The position numbers and the translations under genes are program-made. Positions 36,542-45,590 of a stretch of 64,000 bases of DNA are shown in pieces (the first letter of the stretch is position 1; every line of letters starts with the position of its first letter). The notes under the pieces are model-generated. The model was given only the letters and a program-made list of their open reading frames with translations. It searched no databases and had not been told where the DNA came from. Origin of the DNA: Bacteroidales bacterium (GTDB taxonomy: Bacteria; Bacteroidota; Bacteroidia; Bacteroidales; F082); assembly GCA_017427985.1 (NCBI GenBank), contig JAFRRS010000002.1, positions 62,001-126,000 on the forward strand, in the 5' to 3' direction.

Positions 36542-37480
36542 ATGGCAAAAGACGAACAGAATCAAAGTCTTAGGCGTTTCAGTGGAATGGTGATATTCAT
36601 CCTGATTGCCACTTTATTATGGTTAATAATAAAGCTATCAGACACTTATACTGTGACCTCGCCTTTTGCCATTCATTTTGTGGAAGTTCCAGCCGACCAC
36701 CTTGTCATGAACGACCCAAAAGTGTCGGCAACGATGACGACAACAGGCTTCAAACTGCTGAATTATTACTTCAAAACCAAATCAAACCGAAAGATTGAAA
36801 TCTCTCTAAAAGATGTAAAATATAGAAAATTCGACGCCAACAGATATTCCATAAACGGGCGTTTCGTGGAGGAGAAAATAGCTGAATTCATGTCGACTAA
36901 CCCCAACGACGTCAAGCTTACCGACGAAAACGTCTATTTTTCAATGAGTACGCTCGCCTCGAAAAGAGTGAAAATTGTTCCGAAAACGAATATCACTTTC
37001 GAGAAACAATACAATTTTTATGGAGAGCCGGTTGCAACCCCTGACTCCATCACCGTGTACGGCTCGGCTGATAACATCAACAATATCAATGAAGTACATA
37101 CGGAAACCATCAACAGGAAGAATGTCCATCAAAACATAAGCACAAGTGCCAAAATTGACTTGGCAGAAGGTTTTTACGCTGACTTCGACCATGTTGACAT
37201 TTCAATAAATGTTGAGAAGTTCACGGAAGCGGAAGTTGTAGTGCCTATTGGCATTCCCGAAAATCTCAAGCTCCATCTTTACCCAAACAAGGCGAGCATT
37301 AGATATATCGTGGCGATGAAAGACTATGCCATCATCAACAGTCTCTCGTTCAAGGCCGAAATTGACACTACCGACATGTTTTTCAACGATTTCCTACCTG
37401 TGAAACTGGTTTTGTACCCAAACAACACCCAGATTATAAAGGTTGATCCTAAAGAGGTTGAATACATTATCATACAGTAA
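36542..37480 (+). CDS. YbbR-like domain protein
   Basis: A 312-residue protein anchored by one N-terminal membrane helix (FSGMVIFILIATLLWLIIKL), with an extracytoplasmic region of YbbR-like beta repeats (SPFAIHFVEVPADHL; VYGSADNINNINEV). In Firmicutes such proteins (CdaR) control the diadenylate cyclase; in Bacteroidetes the gene usually lies beside yajC and coaE, as here. The regulatory role is inferred by analogy. The stop abuts the GTG start of coaE. Confidence 0.8.
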   Translation: MAKDEQNQSLRRFSGMVIFILIATLLWLIIKLSDTYTVTSPFAIHFVEVPADHLVMNDPKVSATMTTTGFKLLNYYFKTKSNRKIEISLKDVKYRKFDANRYSINGRFVEEKIAEFMSTNPNDVKLTDENVYFSMSTLASKRVKIVPKTNITFEKQYNFYGEPVATPDSITVYGSADNINNINEVHTETINRKNVHQNISTSAKIDLAEGFYADFDHVDISINVEKFTEAEVVVPIGIPENLKLHLYPNKASIRYIVAMKDYAIINSLSFKAEIDTTDMFFNDFLPVKLVLYPNNTQIIKVDPKEVEYIIIQ

Positions 37481-37481
37481 A

Positions 37482-38096
37482 GTGAAAAGAATTGGAATCA
37501 CCGGCAACATCGGCAGCGGAAAGAGTTTCGTATGCAAGATTTTCGAAAGCATCGGCATCCCAGTTTTCTATTCTGATGATGAAACAAAAAAATTGTATCT
37601 GATTCCTTCTGTTAAAGAATTGATAATCAAAAGATTCGGGCAAGAAGTGTATTTTGATGACGGCACTTTGAACAGGAAACTCCTCTCCTACCATCTTTTC
37701 AAAAACGAGGAAGCGATGAAATTCATCGAATCAGTACTCTATCCTGCTCTTAATCAACACTTTGACGAATGGTGCAAGCAACAGAAATCACCTTACGTCT
37801 TATATGAATCAGCAATACTTTTTGAGAAGAATTACGGCAAGTATTTCGACAAGATAATCTTCGTTTCGGCATCAGAAGACATTCGTTTACAGCGAGTTAT
37901 GAAACGCGACGATTGTTCCGAAGAAAATGTCCGTTCAAGGATGCGGTTGCAGTTGAGCGAAGACTTGAAGATTTCAAAAGCCGATTTCGTGATTTACAAT
38001 GACGGTATCAAGGCTGTGGAGCCACAGGTCTTGGAAATCAATAAGCTTCTATGTTGCAGATACACAGCGGCCCGCGACTCTCATCAAAATAAATAA
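37482..38096 (+). CDS. coaE: dephospho-CoA kinase
   Basis: The last step of coenzyme A synthesis. About 204 residues with P-loop GITGNIGSGKS right at the N-terminus, then IPVFYSDDETKKL, and the LYESAILFEKN and RVMKRDDCSEENVRSRM lid segments. The GTG at 37482 is chosen as start because it follows the YbbR stop by 1 bp; a TTG 39 bp upstream would lie inside the preceding gene. Its 3' end overlaps the convergent fucosidase gene by 59 bp. Confidence 0.93.
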   Translation: MKRIGITGNIGSGKSFVCKIFESIGIPVFYSDDETKKLYLIPSVKELIIKRFGQEVYFDDGTLNRKLLSYHLFKNEEAMKFIESVLYPALNQHFDEWCKQQKSPYVLYESAILFEKNYGKYFDKIIFVSASEDIRLQRVMKRDDCSEENVRSRMRLQLSEDLKISKADFVIYNDGIKAVEPQVLEINKLLCCRYTAARDSHQNK

Positions 38097-39462
38097 TCAG
38101 TTTGTCGAGTTCAACAGGCTCAAAGCGCACAATGCGTTTGTAACCCACTGTGGTTGTGGTGTCAAAGGCGCGAATCGGGAAATACTCACCGTCGAGAGCG
38201 CCTTCAAGATAAAACGACTTCACCCTCTGCCCCAGTTTCACGTATTCCTGAATCATCACACGACTCATTGTCACAGGCTTATCCATTGAAAATGAGATGG
38301 TTCCGTATGGATAATCGTCATTGGTAGCCCAAAACGTCTCCAAATCCCCATCATTGACTTTAGAAGCTGAATAACGGCTGCCACGTTCATCGTCAGCCCT
38401 GACTTTTGCATCAGCTAAAAGGTTGTAACTCAACTCATTAGATATAGTTTGATAAAATTCCAGAGCACGCGCTGAGTCGATAGGATGTATTTTCCCGTCA
38501 AGGGCGACTGGGAAATTAAGCAACAGATTAGCATTACGACCAACGCTTTTGTAATAAATGTCACAAAGTTCATCAACAGTTTTCACCTTGTTATCCTCGC
38601 TTTCATGATAAAACCAACCCGGACGTATCGATACATCGACCTCGGCAGGAAGCCATTCAGTGCCGTTTTCAGCACCGTAAGTGTTGATTTTCAAGTCAGT
38701 TTGACTTGTTATTTTAGGCGCGTTACACCAGTTTGTTGCGCCAGCAAAACCTTTCTCGTTGCCAATCCAGCGCACCGTCTGATAAGGTCCGCCGAAAATC
38801 ATAGCGTCAGGATGTCTTGAAAGCACCGTTTCCTTAGCGCGTTGATAATCATAGTAATTATCAGGGTCGATGGAACGTGTTTCGTTTGCTCCGCCATAAT
38901 AGCCGTTGCCTCCATTGGCGCCGTCGAACCAGAATTCGAACAAAGGACCATAGTTTTTCGTAAGCTCATCAATTTGCTTGTGATAAGTCTCGACATATTC
39001 AGGTAAACCATAGTGCGCATCATGCCTGTCCCAAGGAGAGCAATATATTCCGAACTTCAGTCCATGTTTGCGGCAAGCGTCGGAAAGCTCTTTCACGAGG
39101 TCGCCTTTCCCGTTTTTATAAGGAGATTTACTGATATTGTAATCCGTTGATTCTGTTTGCCAAAGGCAGAATCCGTCATGATGTTTTGCGGTTAAAATCA
39201 CGCCTTTCATTCCACAATTTCCCAATGTCTGCACCCATTGCTCGCAATCGAGATTCTCAGGATTGAAAGTTGATGCAGGAGTGTCGCCATAACCCCATTC
39301 AAGGTCGTTGAAAGTATTCAGACCAAAATGAATGAAAGCATACATTTCAAACTGTTGCCATGCAAGCTGATTATCTGTCGGCACTGGATAAACCGGCGAC
39401 GGGGCTTTGGTGCATGATGCCAAAACAAGCGTTAATATCGGAATTAGAAATATCTTTTTCAT
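38038..39462 (-). CDS. GH29 alpha-L-fucosidase lipoprotein
   Basis: Releases L-fucose from host-type glycans. The start at 39462 gives a lipoprotein signal (MKKIFLIPILTLVLASC); a 14-codon upstream extension would spoil it. The GH29 barrel shows FIHFGLNTFNDLEWGYG, VILTAKHHDGFCLW, and FEFWFDGANGG with the nucleophile Asp. A C-terminal F5/8-type domain follows (ENERGSRYSASKVNDGD-like region near VRADDERGSRYSASK). It fits with the permease and galactokinase downstream and the GH20 enzyme at the window start. Confidence 0.92.
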   Translation of the reverse strand: MKKIFLIPILTLVLASCTKAPSPVYPVPTDNQLAWQQFEMYAFIHFGLNTFNDLEWGYGDTPASTFNPENLDCEQWVQTLGNCGMKGVILTAKHHDGFCLWQTESTDYNISKSPYKNGKGDLVKELSDACRKHGLKFGIYCSPWDRHDAHYGLPEYVETYHKQIDELTKNYGPLFEFWFDGANGGNGYYGGANETRSIDPDNYYDYQRAKETVLSRHPDAMIFGGPYQTVRWIGNEKGFAGATNWCNAPKITSQTDLKINTYGAENGTEWLPAEVDVSIRPGWFYHESEDNKVKTVDELCDIYYKSVGRNANLLLNFPVALDGKIHPIDSARALEFYQTISNELSYNLLADAKVRADDERGSRYSASKVNDGDLETFWATNDDYPYGTISFSMDKPVTMSRVMIQEYVKLGQRVKSFYLEGALDGEYFPIRAFDTTTTVGYKRIVRFEPVELDKLIIYFDESRGPLCICNIEAY

Positions 39463-39558
39463 TTTGCAAAAATAAAATTTTTTCTTGCATTTCTGAAAAA
39501 TCATTTCTAATTTTGTAGGTTAATTAATTTTCGGAATTAATCTTAAAAATTTATAGAA

Positions 39559-42036
39559 ATGAGAAAACTTTACTTGACGCTTTTAGCATTGTTAATCAGC
39601 ACGATGGTATTTTCACAAGTCATTGTGGATGAAGGATTTGAGACAGGAAACACAGTCGGCGAATCGCCAGTCGGCTGGATTTGCAGCGACAATGGCTGGA
39701 AAGCCGGCATCACCATCCCTGACGACAACGAAGCACGCGGACGCAAGCCTCACACCGGCGACTGGTACATGTATGCCACCTACAACACCGATGTTTGGAT
39801 TTACAAGGAGATAAACGTAACATCTGGCAACTATTATCGCGTATCTTTCTGGTATTCAACATGGCATGTCGACCACTTTAACCTGGAAGTCAAAGCCGGT
39901 GCAAGCGCCAACCCTTCCGCCATGACGGTAACGGTGGTGCCGCAATTCATCGTTGACAATGAAGAATATCAACAGGCCTCGGCAGTGTTTCAGGCAACAA
40001 GCACAGGAAACTTCTACGTAGGATTCCACAGCACTGCCACCAACATGCCTTGGTATCTGTCAATTGACGATGTCGTTATCGAACACACAGCCCAATATTA
40101 TTTTGATTTGGAGCAATTAACCCCAGATACGACAGTTTATTTTGGCGAATCGGCTTATCTGCGCTTCTTGCTCAGCAACACTGGAGAACAGTCTGATACA
40201 TACCAGTTTGCAAATACAAGCTCGTTGCCGATTGAGTTTTACCAGAACGGCTCACAGGTCAGTCAGGTAACATTACCTTATAACACTTCCGTTGAGTTGG
40301 TTGCAAAAGCCACTTTGCCGATGAATCTGACCAACAACCAAACGCTGCACGCAACTTTCAATGTAACATCAGCACATTCAGCCCCAGCACAGTCTGCTGA
40401 TTACACAATTACAGCAATAGAACCTTTCAATTCATTCCCATTGATGGAAGGCTTTGAAAGTGTGACATTCCCTCCAGCTGGCTGGCAGAACGTCGCCACA
40501 AACGGCACCTACGTCTTTGACCGCAGGACATCCAACGACTGGCCAGCCTGCAATCCGCACGACGAGAGCGCGGCGATGGCACGCTATTACTGCTACACCA
40601 ATCCGGCAGGCAGCAAATGCTCATTGATTTCACCGAAGATGCAGCTCAGCGCGACAGACAACACAGTCCGTTACTGGATTTTCCGCAACTACAACAACAA
40701 TATCATGGGTCCGGACAGAATCAACGTGTACTACTCCCCGACCACCAACACCGCAGACGGCATCTTGCTCGGAACTGTGCACCGCAACACCATGCTTGAG
40801 CCTATTGTCGGCGAAAACAGCGACTGGTACGAGGTAAACTACACTTTTAACAGTCCTGAAGGCTACGGATTCATTATTTTTGAAGGAGAAAGCGGCTACG
40901 GCTGGAATCTCTGCATCGACGATATTTACATCAACTCGACATCTGTAGATAACAATCCACCTACTGTTGTGTGGCTCAAAGGCACCCAGACATGGGCAGA
41001 CACCGAGATGGACATCACTTTGAGAGTTTATGACGAGTCGAATGTTCCGAACCAGATGCAAGCCACATATACTATTGGCAGTCAATCACATGACATAACC
41101 TTGTACAAATCATCGAAGTCGAACTACGATTTCACGGCGACATTGCCGGCACAGCCTAACCATACCACAGCAAGCATCGTTTTCCATCTCGCTGACGAAC
41201 TCGGACACACAGCCGATTCTGACCCTTACGAGTTGCATTGGGATTGGCAGGCTCCTGTCCTTCTCGAAGGCTTTGAGGGTCAGCAGTTCCCTCCAGCGGG
41301 CTGGTCGATAGAATCGCTCAACATGAGCTGGTTCACATGGTACAGAGCAAGCGCCGAATGGGCTACGACCTACTTCGGTGAAGAATACCATGTCATCCCA
41401 CCACAAGGCACTAAGATGGCAGCCCTTGAATGGGACGAGTCAGAGGAATGGGGACCGCAGGACGAGGCTCTCGTCACCCCACTGATTACAATCAGCCGCC
41501 CGTCAGTGCTGACATTTGAGACATCATGCATGTATGGTATTCCAGATTATCAAGACCATTTTGAAGTTGATGTTTTGAACACCAACACAGGCTCATGGAG
41601 CACACTTTGGGACGGTGTCTACCAGCCGCAAATGCTCAACAACTTCGACGAACCTGTTAGCATCGATTTATCACAGTACCAAGGCTCAAACATCAGATTG
41701 AGATGGCGTGGTCGCAACAACGGCACCGACATTTTGACTTATTCTTGGTTTATCGACAAGGTGAAAGTCGTGGCAACAGACACAATCGATTGTGTAAATG
41801 AGTTATCACTCAGGTCAGAGATTTACCCGAATCCTGTTAATAACACATTGACAATCAGTGCAGAAGAAGACATTCAAAGCATCAGCATCTACAACATCCT
41901 TTCTGTGAAAGTGATGGAGATGGCTATTAACAACAAGGAAGCCGTCCTCGACCTGTCGAACCTTGAAGCAGGTGTTTACATGATTGAGATTTTGGGTAAA
42001 AACGAAAAGAGCATCAAGACATTTATCAAGAAATGA
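39559..42036 (+). CDS. large T9SS-exported adhesin-like protein
   Basis: An 825-residue secreted protein with a signal peptide (MRKLYLTLLALLISTMVFSQ). It has three choice-of-anchor-J / cleaved-adhesin-type jellyroll domains, recognisable from the repeated EGFE...PPAGW pattern (FPLMEGFESVTFPPAGW; LLEGFEGQQFPPAGW) and IDDVVIEH or DKVKVVA ends. A type A T9SS sorting domain ends it (IYPNPVNNTLTISAEEDIQS...NLEAGVYMIEI). It may bind carbohydrate or be proteolytically processed at the surface. Its stop overlaps the galK start by 4 bp. Confidence 0.88.
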   Translation: MRKLYLTLLALLISTMVFSQVIVDEGFETGNTVGESPVGWICSDNGWKAGITIPDDNEARGRKPHTGDWYMYATYNTDVWIYKEINVTSGNYYRVSFWYSTWHVDHFNLEVKAGASANPSAMTVTVVPQFIVDNEEYQQASAVFQATSTGNFYVGFHSTATNMPWYLSIDDVVIEHTAQYYFDLEQLTPDTTVYFGESAYLRFLLSNTGEQSDTYQFANTSSLPIEFYQNGSQVSQVTLPYNTSVELVAKATLPMNLTNNQTLHATFNVTSAHSAPAQSADYTITAIEPFNSFPLMEGFESVTFPPAGWQNVATNGTYVFDRRTSNDWPACNPHDESAAMARYYCYTNPAGSKCSLISPKMQLSATDNTVRYWIFRNYNNNIMGPDRINVYYSPTTNTADGILLGTVHRNTMLEPIVGENSDWYEVNYTFNSPEGYGFIIFEGESGYGWNLCIDDIYINSTSVDNNPPTVVWLKGTQTWADTEMDITLRVYDESNVPNQMQATYTIGSQSHDITLYKSSKSNYDFTATLPAQPNHTTASIVFHLADELGHTADSDPYELHWDWQAPVLLEGFEGQQFPPAGWSIESLNMSWFTWYRASAEWATTYFGEEYHVIPPQGTKMAALEWDESEEWGPQDEALVTPLITISRPSVLTFETSCMYGIPDYQDHFEVDVLNTNTGSWSTLWDGVYQPQMLNNFDEPVSIDLSQYQGSNIRLRWRGRNNGTDILTYSWFIDKVKVVATDTIDCVNELSLRSEIYPNPVNNTLTISAEEDIQSISIYNILSVKVMEMAINNKEAVLDLSNLEAGVYMIEILGKNEKSIKTFIKK

Positions 42037-43184
42037 TGGATATAAAAGCTATAAAAGACAAGTTCAACTCGTTGTTTGGCAATGAGTTACGACTTTACAC
42101 CTCGCCTGGTCGCGTGAATTTGATTGGAGAGCACACCGACTACAACGGCGGTTTTGTGTTTCCTGGAGCCATCGACAAAGGCATATATGCCGCGATAAAC
42201 CCAAACGGAACGGACAAAATCAGAGCCTACTCCATTGATTATCAAGCTTACGCAGAATTCGGGATGCGTGAAGAAGATGCGCCAAAAGAGGCTTGGGCGA
42301 GATATATCTTCGGCGTGGTTAGAGAGATGCAGAAACGCGGTTTTGAGTCTAAGGGTTTCGACGCTGTGTTTGCCGGCGACGTGCCTCTTGGAGCAGGAAT
42401 GTCATCGTCGGCGGCTCTGGAAAGCACGTTCGCATTCGCGTTGAACGACATGTTTAATTTAGGTATTGACAAGTTTGAGCTTGCGCGAATCGGGCAGTCG
42501 ACAGAGCACAACTACTGCGGCGTGAAATGCGGCATCATGGACCAGTTCGCCTCCATTTTCGGCAGGAAAGGACATCTGATGCGCCTTAACTGCGCCACGA
42601 TGGAGTTTGAATATTTCCCGTTTAACCCTAAAGGATATAAGGTCGTTTTGCTCGATACCGTTGTGAAACACGAACTGGCATCGTCGGCATACAACAATCG
42701 CCGTGAATCGTGCGAAAACGCATGTGCGCATATAGCAGCAAAGCATCCTGAAGTCAAATATCTCAGCGATGCCTCGATGCAGATGCTTGACGAGGTTAAA
42801 AATGAGATTTCACAAGAGGATTACATGCGTGCGAAGTACGTCATCGGCGAGAAACAGCGTGTTTTGGACGTTTGCGATGCTTTGGAAAAAGACGATTACG
42901 AGACCGTCGGCGACCGCATGTACGGCACGCATCACGGCATGAGCAAGGAATATGAAGTGAGCTGCGATGAGCTCGATTTCCTGAACGATATCGCCAAGGA
43001 ATGCTGTGTCTCTGGCTCGCGCGTGATGGGAGGCGGTTTCGGCGGTTGCACGATAAATCTTGTGAAAGAAGAGATTTACGATAGGTTTATCGCCACAGCG
43101 AAAGAGAAGTTTAATAAGAGATTCGGGCATGAACCGAAGATTTATGATGTGGTGATTTCAGATGGTGCACGTAAATTAGAATGA
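42033..43184 (+). CDS. galK: galactokinase
   Basis: Phosphorylates galactose to galactose-1-phosphate in the Leloir pathway. A 383-residue GHMP kinase: GRVNLIGEHTDYNGGFVFP near the N-terminus, the ATP-binding DVPLGAGMSSSAALE, and GSRVMGGGFGGCTINLV near the C-terminus. The ATG overlaps the stop of the upstream T9SS gene (ATGA), an odd coupling of a cytosolic enzyme to a secreted protein. It is followed by a sugar nucleotidyltransferase and a permease. Confidence 0.96.
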   Translation: MMDIKAIKDKFNSLFGNELRLYTSPGRVNLIGEHTDYNGGFVFPGAIDKGIYAAINPNGTDKIRAYSIDYQAYAEFGMREEDAPKEAWARYIFGVVREMQKRGFESKGFDAVFAGDVPLGAGMSSSAALESTFAFALNDMFNLGIDKFELARIGQSTEHNYCGVKCGIMDQFASIFGRKGHLMRLNCATMEFEYFPFNPKGYKVVLLDTVVKHELASSAYNNRRESCENACAHIAAKHPEVKYLSDASMQMLDEVKNEISQEDYMRAKYVIGEKQRVLDVCDALEKDDYETVGDRMYGTHHGMSKEYEVSCDELDFLNDIAKECCVSGSRVMGGGFGGCTINLVKEEIYDRFIATAKEKFNKRFGHEPKIYDVVISDGARKLE

Positions 43185-43252
43185 AGCCCGTAGGCGCAAC
43201 GCATGCGTGACGTGTACGGGATGAGACGAAAATAATATTTACAGTAATAAAA

Positions 43253-44152
43253 ATGAAGCCAACATTATTAGTTTTAGCAGCTGGAATGGGTTCACGATAT
43301 GGAGCCCTGAAGCAGATGGACGGTGTAGGTCCAAACAATGAAGCAATTTTGGATTATTCGATCTACGACGCCAAGCGCGCAGGATTCGGAAAAGTCGTTT
43401 TTGTGATTAGAAAAGATTTCGCCGAAGCGTTCGAGAAAGTGAACAGCAGCGAGAAATTCGGAATTCCTGTAGAGTATGTGTATCAAGGACTTGAATGTCT
43501 GCCCGAGGGCTATAAAGTGCCTGAAGGCCGTGTAAAACCTTGGGGAACAGGTCATGCCGTTTTGATGGCAGCCAACGTGATTCATGAGCCGTTTGCAGTT
43601 ATCAACGCTGACGATTTCTATGGCAAAGAAGCATACGAAGTTCTGGCGAAATATCTGATGGAATGCGAAGGCAAGACTGGCGCTTATTCAATGGTAGCCT
43701 ACAAACTTAAGAACACCTTGTCGGATTTCGGTACAGTGTCAAGAGGCGTCTGCACTTCAAACAGATGCAACTATCTGCAAACAATCGTCGAGCGCACCTC
43801 TATCGCCAAGACAGCGGAAGGTGCAGCCTACACTGATGAAACAGGCGAGCACTCTCTCCCACTCGACACCCTCGTTTCGATGAACTTTTTCGGTTTCACT
43901 CCTGATTTCTTGGGTTATCTCGAAGACGGATTCAAGACATTCCTCGACGGTCCGGCACAGACCAACATCAAAGCTGAGTTCTACATCCCATTGATGGTCA
44001 ACAATTTAATCAACGACAAGAAGGCAAAATTGAAAGTTTTGTCGAGCGATGCCGTTTGGTTTGGCGTGACATACAAAGAAGATAAGCCTGATGTCGTGAA
44101 GAAGATTCAGAATCTCATCGATAAGGGAACATATCCTAAAAAATTATGGTAA
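43253..44152 (+). CDS. sugar nucleotidyltransferase
   Basis: A 299-residue NTP-transferase family enzyme: PTLLVLAAGMGSRYGALKQMD is the nucleotide-binding signature, VINADDFYG binds the metal, and PWGTGHAVLMA is the base/sugar loop. It probably makes an NDP-sugar or converts a sugar-1-phosphate. It sits between galK and the permease in a galactose/fucose-use cluster, so galactose-1-phosphate is a reasonable guess as substrate, but the specificity is not visible. Confidence 0.85.
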   Translation: MKPTLLVLAAGMGSRYGALKQMDGVGPNNEAILDYSIYDAKRAGFGKVVFVIRKDFAEAFEKVNSSEKFGIPVEYVYQGLECLPEGYKVPEGRVKPWGTGHAVLMAANVIHEPFAVINADDFYGKEAYEVLAKYLMECEGKTGAYSMVAYKLKNTLSDFGTVSRGVCTSNRCNYLQTIVERTSIAKTAEGAAYTDETGEHSLPLDTLVSMNFFGFTPDFLGYLEDGFKTFLDGPAQTNIKAEFYIPLMVNNLINDKKAKLKVLSSDAVWFGVTYKEDKPDVVKKIQNLIDKGTYPKKLW

Positions 44153-44156
44153 TTCA

Positions 44157-44191
44157 AAATTCTGTCTTCTGACTTCTAAATTCTAAATTCT
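44157..44191 (-). repeat. five tandem heptanucleotide units
   Basis: Read on the minus strand: AGAATTT (3 copies), AGAAGTC and AGAAGAC, exactly 35 bp in register. It uses the same unit types as the element at 18340-18374 and lies between the nucleotidyltransferase and permease genes. Confidence 0.7.
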
Positions 44192-44198
44192 TAAAAAA

Positions 44199-45509
44199 AT
44201 GGCAGAAAAAGCAAAACAATGGGGTGCAATCATAGTGATGATAGCCCTCTTCGCGATGATAGCCTTCGTGACAAACCTCTGTTCGCCGATGGCGGTCATT
44301 GTGAAAAACCAGTACGGAGCGAGTAATTTCCTCTCGCAGATTGGAAATTATGGCAACTTCATCGCCTATCTCGTCATGGGTATTCCTTCGGGCATGCTCC
44401 TCAAGAGATATGGTTATAAAAAGACCGCGCTTATTGCGTTAGCAGTAGGAATTGTTGGTATTTTGGTGCAATGGGCGTCAGGTTGGGCAGGCTTCGGTGT
44501 GTATCTCATCGGCGCTTTCATCGCAGGATTCTGCATGTGCATGCTCAACACAGTCGTCAACCCTATGCTTAACTTACTTGGAGGTGGCGGCAACAAAGGC
44601 AACCAGCTCATTCAGATTGGTGGAGTGTTTAATTCAGCGGCGGCTGTTGCGGTGTATATCATCATGGGAGCACTCATCGGAGAGGCTGCAAAAGCTAAGA
44701 TTTCCGACGCCACCCCTGCCCTCATGATCGCTCTTGCCATCTTCGTCATCGGATTCATCGTGATTCTCTTCACGAAGATTGAAGAGCCAGTGCAACCTGT
44801 CGAGGTGAAATCAGAAGTGAAAGACAAATACAGCGCTTTCTCGTTCCGTCATTTCAAACTCGGCATCCTTGCAATATTCCTTTACGGCGGCATCGAAGTT
44901 GGAACGCCAACATACATTATGCAATACCTCACAGCGACTCCTGAGGCCACGACACCTGGAATCGGCATGATGGGTCACATGGCAGGTCTTATCGTTGCCG
45001 TTTATTGGCTGATGATGCTTATCGGTCGTTTCATTGGCGGCACCATTGGTGGCAAAGTGTCGTCAAAGGCAATGGTAACAACGGTTTCCATCGCTTCGAT
45101 AGCGCTTGTTTTGTTCGGTATGTTCGCTCCTACTGACATCATGGTCAAGGTTCCTGGCATCGACTGGGCTAACACGGCGGTAGTATGGGAGCAGGTTCCT
45201 GTTGGAATCTTCGCTTTTATCCTTGTCGGTCTCTGCACATCTGTTATGTGGGGTGCGATTTTCAACCTCGCCACTGAAGGTCTCGGCAAATACACTGCGA
45301 TGGCATCGGGCATTTTCATGACGATGGTGTTCGGTTTCGCCATCATGGTCGGTTTGCAAGGTCTTGTCGCTGACTGGACTGGCAGCTACATGACGAGCTA
45401 CGTCGTGGTGTTATTCTGCGCGGCATACATTTTATTCTACGCGCTGATAGGACACAAAAATGTGAACAAGTATAATCAAAAAATCAAAAAATCCACTTTT
45501 TTAAATTAA
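44199..45509 (+). CDS. FucP-type MFS sugar:proton symporter
   Basis: A 436-residue inner-membrane permease with 12 predicted helices. The family-like motifs are SPMAVIVKNQYGASNF, GIPSGMLLKRYGYKK, NTVVNPMLNLLGGGGNKGNQ and GTIGGKVSSKAMV. The Bacteroidetes members of this FucP/GluP group take up fucose, galactose or glucose. With galK and the fucosidase nearby, galactose or fucose uptake is likely. It ends the host operon before the prophage, closed by a terminator. Confidence 0.88.
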   Translation: MAEKAKQWGAIIVMIALFAMIAFVTNLCSPMAVIVKNQYGASNFLSQIGNYGNFIAYLVMGIPSGMLLKRYGYKKTALIALAVGIVGILVQWASGWAGFGVYLIGAFIAGFCMCMLNTVVNPMLNLLGGGGNKGNQLIQIGGVFNSAAAVAVYIIMGALIGEAAKAKISDATPALMIALAIFVIGFIVILFTKIEEPVQPVEVKSEVKDKYSAFSFRHFKLGILAIFLYGGIEVGTPTYIMQYLTATPEATTPGIGMMGHMAGLIVAVYWLMMLIGRFIGGTIGGKVSSKAMVTTVSIASIALVLFGMFAPTDIMVKVPGIDWANTAVVWEQVPVGIFAFILVGLCTSVMWGAIFNLATEGLGKYTAMASGIFMTMVFGFAIMVGLQGLVADWTGSYMTSYVVVLFCAAYILFYALIGHKNVNKYNQKIKKSTFLN

Positions 45510-45534
45510 ATAGTACATTTTTCGACAAAAATAT

Positions 45535-45560
45535 AAGGCTGTGCAACAATACACAGCCTT
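45535..45560. terminator. bidirectional terminator at the host-prophage junction
   Basis: AAGGCTGTG and CACAGCCTT form a perfect 9-bp stem with an 8-nt loop, with T-rich flanks on both strands. It serves the plus-strand permease gene and possibly the minus-strand prophage operon. The stretch 45561-45590 is probably where prophage sequence begins; no attachment-site repeat could be identified. Confidence 0.8.
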
Positions 45561-45590
45561 ATTTGTTTAATGGCTTTTAAATGCCGTTTG

